This document shows positions 59,953 to 64,000 of a stretch of DNA of 64,000 nucleotides, piece by piece. Below the pieces are notes generated by a model. The model saw only the letters and a list, made by a program, of their open reading frames with translations, was not told where the DNA came from and did no database searches. Position 1 is the first letter of the stretch; each line of letters begins with the position of its first letter. The DNA is taken from contig CAYSOA010000002.1 in assembly GCA_964432565.1 (NCBI GenBank), positions 62,001 through 126,000 on the forward strand. Direction: 5' to 3'. Position numbers and translations under genes: made by a program. The stretch comes from CAIOHW01 sp964432565. Its GTDB lineage: Bacteria > Bdellovibrionota > UBA1018.

Positions 59953-60506
59953 AACAAAGACCCCCATAGCGTCACATACCCCGGGCAACGCTGCAGTTCA
60001 TCGCGGTAATCATCCGGATCAAGAAACTGCACCTGAATCCGCCGTCCGAGGGGATGCCCACGAGCGATACGCAGCACTTCCTCGCGCTGCTCACTGATGA
60101 CGCCGAGTTCATAGTCCGAATCCGTGGTTCCCTTGCCCTGTGCACGCACTCCCAGCAGAAACCCTTTCGAACAAAGAGGCTCGAGCGACTGCCGCAGCGT
60201 CTCGAGATCGCATACCGAGGAGATGACCTTGAGCAGTTCCACGCGTCCCTCATCATCGCGCAGCCGTATGGAACGCTCGTGATCCACCCAGTCGATCAGT
60301 CCCACGGCTGCCAGACGACTCAGCATCTGCTTCAAGCCATCCGCGCCGCCAACACCGCGAACACCCTTGAGGCGATTGGAGAGCTGCCTCAACGGAAAAA
60401 CCGTGGTCGCCTCGTTCAATAGCAGACGAATCAGCTTTTGTTCCGCCGTAGAAAACAACAAGTCCTCGAGGCTGATCTGCTCGGGTTTTCTTACTCTTGA
60501 GGCCAT
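59949..60506 (-). CDS. Winged-helix protein with a degenerate nucleotidyltransferase domain
   Basis: The N-terminal half (about 10-90) looks like a winged helix (FPLRQLSNRLKGV, LKQMLSRLAAVGLIDWVD). The C-terminal half has LLGVRAQGKGTTDSDYELGV, which matches the GSRAxGxxTxxSDxDL motif of MNT-type nucleotidyltransferases. However, the Ser of GS is Val and the second Asp is Glu. It may therefore be inactive or altered. Length is 185 aa from the ATG at 60506. It is coupled to lspA by ATGA. No HEPN partner gene is seen. Confidence 0.6.
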   Translation of the reverse strand: MASRVRKPEQISLEDLLFSTAEQKLIRLLLNEATTVFPLRQLSNRLKGVRGVGGADGLKQMLSRLAAVGLIDWVDHERSIRLRDDEGRVELLKVISSVCDLETLRQSLEPLCSKGFLLGVRAQGKGTTDSDYELGVISEQREEVLRIARGHPLGRRIQVQFLDPDDYRDELQRCPGYVTLWGSLL

Positions 60507-60943
60507 CGCTCTCCCAACTCCTGCGCCACACGGCGCACCTCTGACTCCTCCCACTCCCCGAAGGCAGCAGGAAGGTGGCTATCGATGTCAATCTGACCCA
60601 ATACTCTTCCCTCTCGATCGCGAACCAGCACCACCAGCTCGGAGCGCGTCGAAAGGCTGCACGCCAGATAGTTCTCGACCGCCGAAACATCGGGAACATT
60701 CAGGTCCCGATTCTCCGCCACGGCCGTTCCGCAGATGCCCCGGCCAACCGGAATGCGGCGATGCTCGGTCTCGTCCCCGATATAAGGCCCAAGCACAAGG
60801 TGTCTGCCGCGGAGTATATAAATGCCCACCCAGTGGAATCGCGAAGAGAGCGATGCGACGTGTCGAACTGCCGAACCCAGAGGGGCTTCGGGCTGGTACC
60901 AGACGGGCTGATCCGGGGAAATCGGCTCAAGACGCTTCTTCAC
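60491..60943 (-). CDS. GAF-domain protein, free methionine-(R)-sulfoxide reductase-like
   Basis: A single GAF domain of 150 aa carries RGICGTAVA and NYLACS, which correspond to two of the three cysteines of fRMsr (MsrC), plus the family LGQIDIDS stretch. The first Cys of the usual trio is replaced near EHRRIPVG, so the redox cycle may differ. It would reduce free methionine-R-sulfoxide in the cytoplasm if active. It is the first gene of the run leading to lspA and lgt, overlapping the next gene by 16 bases. Confidence 0.65.
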   Translation of the reverse strand: MKKRLEPISPDQPVWYQPEAPLGSAVRHVASLSSRFHWVGIYILRGRHLVLGPYIGDETEHRRIPVGRGICGTAVAENRDLNVPDVSAVENYLACSLSTRSELVVLVRDREGRVLGQIDIDSHLPAAFGEWEESEVRRVAQELGERWPQE

Positions 60944-61029
60944 GATTTGAAAAGTCTAGCTGATTTCAATTCATGGCGCGAGTGCGCAGAACCTGGGGAC
61001 AAGCGGCCGTCAATAAACTGGCACAATCA

Positions 61030-61605
61030 TCACTTCACACGATGAAAGTCGATCGAACTCTGGATCCTCGGCTGGCCGCCCAGAAAGAAAAACTCCCGAT
61101 AGCGCGTCAGCGCCTCATCTGAAAAATCGGACTCCGAGTCTACCCAGGATCCCGCACCCAGTGCCTGCCGAACGCTCATGCGTTGGGTTTCGGCATTGAA
61201 GAAGCCCGTCGAGGCGGGAGGGCCGGCGGAATCCTCCCCACCTCCCAGTTCCAGCCGCACGATATCGGCGCTGCGCTCGACTTCGCGAACCCAATAAACA
61301 CGCAGGTACCGGCGCACACCCTCCGGAGTCCCATCCTGGCCGAGTGCCGTTTCAATGAATAGGTTTCGAGAAATCAGAGCGGGTGGTTGCAGGTCGCCGC
61401 GCCAACGCGAATCCACCCGAACCTCCACTTGGGTCCTGCCTCGAGAAACGAGCTGGACGCGTTCACCTGCCCCCTCCCACTCTCCGGCCATGCTCCTGGC
61501 CCAGTCGGGAGGCACCACTTCTGACCAGGCCGAACTCGGGAGGCCCGCAAAAACAAGAAAGCCAACCATGAGGATTCGAACCAACTGAAAAACGGAGCGC
61601 GACAT
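61030..61605 (-). CDS. Secreted protein of unknown function
   Basis: A signal peptide (ending SSAWS) precedes about 165 residues of beta-rich sequence (MAGEWEGAGERVQLVSRG, RRYLRVYWVRE). The region around GEWEG recalls small lipocalin-like periplasmic proteins, but I cannot assign a family. Length is 191 aa from the ATG at 61605. It is divergent from the lipoprotein gene, with about 100 bases between. Confidence 0.55.
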   Translation of the reverse strand: MSRSVFQLVRILMVGFLVFAGLPSSAWSEVVPPDWARSMAGEWEGAGERVQLVSRGRTQVEVRVDSRWRGDLQPPALISRNLFIETALGQDGTPEGVRRYLRVYWVREVERSADIVRLELGGGEDSAGPPASTGFFNAETQRMSVRQALGAGSWVDSESDFSDEALTRYREFFFLGGQPRIQSSIDFHRVK

Positions 61606-61707
61606 GCGCCGACCCTTACACCGGAGTGATGCCGCGCGTCCACCAAGGGAGACCGCGGCGCTGGAATTGCACTTGCACCGGATCGATCCTCGACGAGGAC
61701 CCCGAAC

Positions 61708-62304
61708 ATGACTCAACTACGGCTTTCTCTGGTGATTCTGGCCCTGTCGTTGCTGCAGTCCGCCTGCGGTCAGAGCTCGACCGGGAGAAACAGCCGCGAC
61801 GGATCTCCCGATCTCGAGGGAGACATCCGTGTCGGAACCCAATGTCCCTTCGGAACCATCTCTCAAAGCATGCCGGGCGGTTTCGTCCTGCGCGATTGCC
61901 GGATGGGACTTGGCTCGGTACGCCTGCCCGAGGAGGCACCCGAAATCCTTCTCTCAGGAGATTGTGCCGAGAAAACCTTGGCCGTTCGGGCCAGCGACGG
62001 AAGCGTCGACTCGCTTTGGCAGGTCTATCCGGATGGAACCTTTTCACTTCTGATCGGGGGCTTCAGCACCGGACTGTCGGGAGACTCAGGGGGCTCCGGA
62101 CAGTGTCTGGCGAGCATGACGATGGAGATCGACGGCAGGATGGACTGCGCCAGCCGCGACATTTTCACAATCCGTGTCGATAACATGAAGCTCTGGCTGG
62201 CCACGCCAGACGAGAACCGTCTGGGGATTCAGCAGCTTCCGGCCTGCCGACTGCCGCCGAGCTGCAGAATGGAATCGAGTCTCGAGCTACGACAGTGCGG
62301 TTGA
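61708..62304 (+). CDS. Cysteine-rich lipoprotein of unknown function
   Basis: The N-terminus has a lipoprotein signal with LLQSAC, so Cys20 should be lipidated by the Lgt/LspA pathway encoded nearby. The mature part has about eight more cysteines, suggesting disulfides. Length is 198 aa. The ATG at 61708 follows GAGGA with good spacing. No domain is recognised. It precedes the M50 protease gene by 28 bases. Confidence 0.65.
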   Translation: MTQLRLSLVILALSLLQSACGQSSTGRNSRDGSPDLEGDIRVGTQCPFGTISQSMPGGFVLRDCRMGLGSVRLPEEAPEILLSGDCAEKTLAVRASDGSVDSLWQVYPDGTFSLLIGGFSTGLSGDSGGSGQCLASMTMEIDGRMDCASRDIFTIRVDNMKLWLATPDENRLGIQQLPACRLPPSCRMESSLELRQCG

Positions 62305-62332
62305 AGGCACCGTCCTTGCTTTCGTTAGGCGC

Positions 62333-63475
62333 ATGCCTGCAAATCGCCGCCAAGGCCTGCTTGCTGCCAAGGGTTGGAAAGTCGGAAGCTTTCGGGGAGT
62401 GGACATCCGACTCCACATCACGCTGCTGATCATCCTCCCCTATATCGTCTGGATCACCGCTGCTCGCTTTGATCTCTTTGCTCGATCCGCCGGCATCGCT
62501 CCTGAAAGTCTGGCGCTGCGCCCGGCCGTTTGGGGAGTACTCCTCGCGGTACTATTGTTCTCATCGGTACTGATTCACGAGATGGGTCACGTCTGGGTCG
62601 CCCTCCGACAGGGAGCACGAGTTCGAAGCATCACCTTGATGATGCTCGGGGGCATATCGGACATCGAGGAAATCCCCCATGAAGGCCGTCAGGAATTTCG
62701 TCTGGCCATTATCGGACCAATGGTCAGCCTCGGCCTCTCAGGCCTGGGGTTCGCCACTGCGAGACTTGCCACCGAACCGAACATCGATTTCGTCGCCCTC
62801 TGGTTTGGCCAGGTCAACCTGGTTCTCGCCATCTTCAATCTGATGCCGGCATTCCCTCTCGACGGCGGCCGGGCCTTCCGCTCGCTACTCTCCGCACGAA
62901 TGGGACATTTGCGCGCGACTCAGATCGCGACCCGAGTCAGTACGGGTTTCGCCTGGGCGTTCGGGCTTCTAGGCATCCTGGGGTTCAATATCTTTTTGAT
63001 CCTGATAGCCTTCTTTCTCTACGCGGCAGCACAGTCTGAGCTCACCATGACTTTGGCGCGTGGACTGCTTCACGGCTTGAGCGTCGGTGATGTCGCCACC
63101 CCTTCGACGCCGCTGGATGGCGGCTCGTCGCTGATTCAGGCCACTGAACGAATGCTGGCCAGCAGGCAGACCCTAGTACCGATTCAAGCGGGTGCCCGCG
63201 GCGCCGGACTGCTGTCTCTTGCGCAGATCCGGAACGTTCCCGGAGGCCAGCGAGGAAGCATTCCGGTGAACGAGCTGCAACAGGCCTTTGGTCTGCGAAC
63301 GCTCGAAGTTACAGAGCCCTTGGAGGATGTTCTTGCCGAGCTTTCGACCTCCCCCCTCGCAGCCCTCCCGGTATCAAAGGACGGAGTCGTCATTGGCTAC
63401 ATCCGTTACGCCGACCTTGCGGACGTCCTGCAGCTGAGAAGCCTTGAAAAACCAGAGGAAATGGAGGCTGCCTAA
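62333..63475 (+). CDS. M50 site-2 protease-like membrane metalloprotease with CBS-like tail
   Basis: The zinc motif HEMGH (82-86) lies in a membrane segment, and the second motif NLMPAFPLDGG supplies the third ligand Asp. About six membrane segments are followed by a C-terminal region (about 255-370) with a CBS-pair look (VGDVATPSTPLDGGSS, LEDVLAELSTSPLAALPV). This is the SpoIVFB-like group of intramembrane proteases, where CBS domains sense nucleotides. The substrate is unknown. Length is 380 aa. Confidence 0.85.
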   Translation: MPANRRQGLLAAKGWKVGSFRGVDIRLHITLLIILPYIVWITAARFDLFARSAGIAPESLALRPAVWGVLLAVLLFSSVLIHEMGHVWVALRQGARVRSITLMMLGGISDIEEIPHEGRQEFRLAIIGPMVSLGLSGLGFATARLATEPNIDFVALWFGQVNLVLAIFNLMPAFPLDGGRAFRSLLSARMGHLRATQIATRVSTGFAWAFGLLGILGFNIFLILIAFFLYAAAQSELTMTLARGLLHGLSVGDVATPSTPLDGGSSLIQATERMLASRQTLVPIQAGARGAGLLSLAQIRNVPGGQRGSIPVNELQQAFGLRTLEVTEPLEDVLAELSTSPLAALPVSKDGVVIGYIRYADLADVLQLRSLEKPEEMEAA

Positions 63476-63530
63476 GCTCGGAGCCTCGACTGCACTTGGC
63501 TCGGACCAGGAACCGCGCTACTGCTGAGTC

Positions 63531-64000
63531 GTGACGCAGGAGCCCTCGATTCAGATCTTTGCGGATGGTGCCTGCACCGGCAACCCGGGACCGGGTGGCT
63601 GGGGCTCGATCATCTATCGCCCCGAAGGATCCGTCGAAGAGTTGGGCGGCAGTGCCCGATCGACGACGAACAACCAGATGGAGCTTCTCGCAGTGATTCG
63701 GGCCCTCGAGCGTACCCGCCAGGACCGTGGACCTCTCGAAGTCCTTTCGGATTCGCTTTATGTCCTGCGCGGAATCACTCAATGGATCTGGGGCTGGAGA
63801 AAGCGGGGCTGGAAAACCGCCGAAGGACAGGATGTGGCCAATCGCGAACTCTGGCAGGCACTTGCCGCCGAAGTGGCGCTCCGTCGTGAGGCGGGAGACC
63901 CCTCGATTCGATGGTCGCATGTGCGGGGCCACGTCGGCATTCCCGGCAATGAGCGAGTCGATTCGATTGCTGTTGCCTATGCTGCCGGGCGACGGCCTTC
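63531..64000 (+). CDS. rnhA: Ribonuclease HI, truncated by window end
   Basis: RNase HI cuts RNA in RNA-DNA hybrids. The catalytic acidic residues appear in order: Asp in FADGACTGNPGPGG, Glu in TTNNQMELLA, Asp in LSDSLYVLRG and Asp in GNERVDSIA. The basic handle WRKRGWKTAEG is present. The start is GTG at 63531, and the frame is open to the last base, with about 156 residues visible. It is likely nearly complete. Confidence 0.95.
   Translation, partial: MTQEPSIQIFADGACTGNPGPGGWGSIIYRPEGSVEELGGSARSTTNNQMELLAVIRALERTRQDRGPLEVLSDSLYVLRGITQWIWGWRKRGWKTAEGQDVANRELWQALAAEVALRREAGDPSIRWSHVRGHVGIPGNERVDSIAVAYAAGRRP

Noticed and set aside
1..64000. tRNA, rRNA, CRISPR arrays, insertion sequences or prophage genes
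   Set aside because: Intergenic spaces are short and none shows tRNA cloverleaf features, spaced repeats or transposase-like frames.

Overview
The window looks like chromosomal core DNA from a Gram-negative, rod-shaped bacterium. An outer membrane is implied by lspA, lgt, an LptF/G permease, two likely lipoproteins and a beta-barrel-like protein. MreB and a meso-diaminopimelate-type MurE point to a rod with standard peptidoglycan. GC content is fairly high and genes are tightly packed, with many 4-base ATGA or GTGA overlaps. MglA beside recR, several DksA-like paralogues and the murA-prmC-prfA-rpmE-rho group fit the former Deltaproteobacteria, most likely a Bdellovibrionota/Oligoflexia-like lineage. 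That assignment is inference from gene families. A 10-N run inside murB shows this is a draft assembly. I saw no tRNA, rRNA, CRISPR, insertion sequence or prophage.

Layout. 1-4476 (minus): murA (truncated by the window edge), prmC, prfA, rpmE, rho. 4624-8275: mltG, an ogt-type DNA repair gene, a zinc-phospholipase-like exported protein and a HEAT-repeat protein. 8361-12260 (plus): dnaX, recR, mglA and two DksA-like genes. 12261-12639 has no protein gene but holds a run of hairpins with ANGGA loops, which I interpret as a CsrB/RsmZ-type regulatory RNA. 12640-14091: a secreted S8 protease. 14324-32539 (minus): the division and cell wall (dcw) cluster, read from the right as rsmH, ftsL, ftsI, murE, mraY, murD, ftsW, murG, murC, murB, ftsQ, ftsA, ftsZ. 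It is interrupted by two plus-strand M16 peptidase genes between murB and ftsQ. murF, ddl and mraZ are absent from the cluster.

32536-35195 (minus): dtd, a stand-alone transpeptidase and a stand-alone GT51 glycosyltransferase, together like a split class A PBP. 35247-39304 (mostly plus): AMP nucleosidase, mreB, a PilZ protein, rlmE, a tiny pilin-like gene on the minus strand and a TlpA-like thioredoxin. 39301-45280 (minus): histidine utilisation genes hutH, hutU and hutI, with an SGNH hydrolase and a DUF11-like secreted protein between hutU and hutI. 45281-48699 (minus): rpe, fmt, def and an LptF/G permease. lepB follows on the plus strand.

49556-54575 (minus): a CFI-box protein, priA, an unknown exported protein, galU and a third DksA-like gene. 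A beta-barrel-like protein follows on plus. 55489-60943 (minus): a GAF/fRMsr-like protein, a degenerate nucleotidyltransferase-HTH protein, lspA, lgt, plsY and a BtuFCD-like importer, all overlapping. 61030-64000: an unknown secreted protein, a lipoprotein, an M50 protease with a CBS-like tail, and rnhA running off the window.

Most of the window serves envelope growth. Lipid-II synthesis and division genes, septal and elongation synthases, MltG, MreB and lipoprotein maturation are all present. The candidate regulatory RNA, the M16 pair inside dcw, the split PBP and the insertion in the hut operon are the least ordinary parts.
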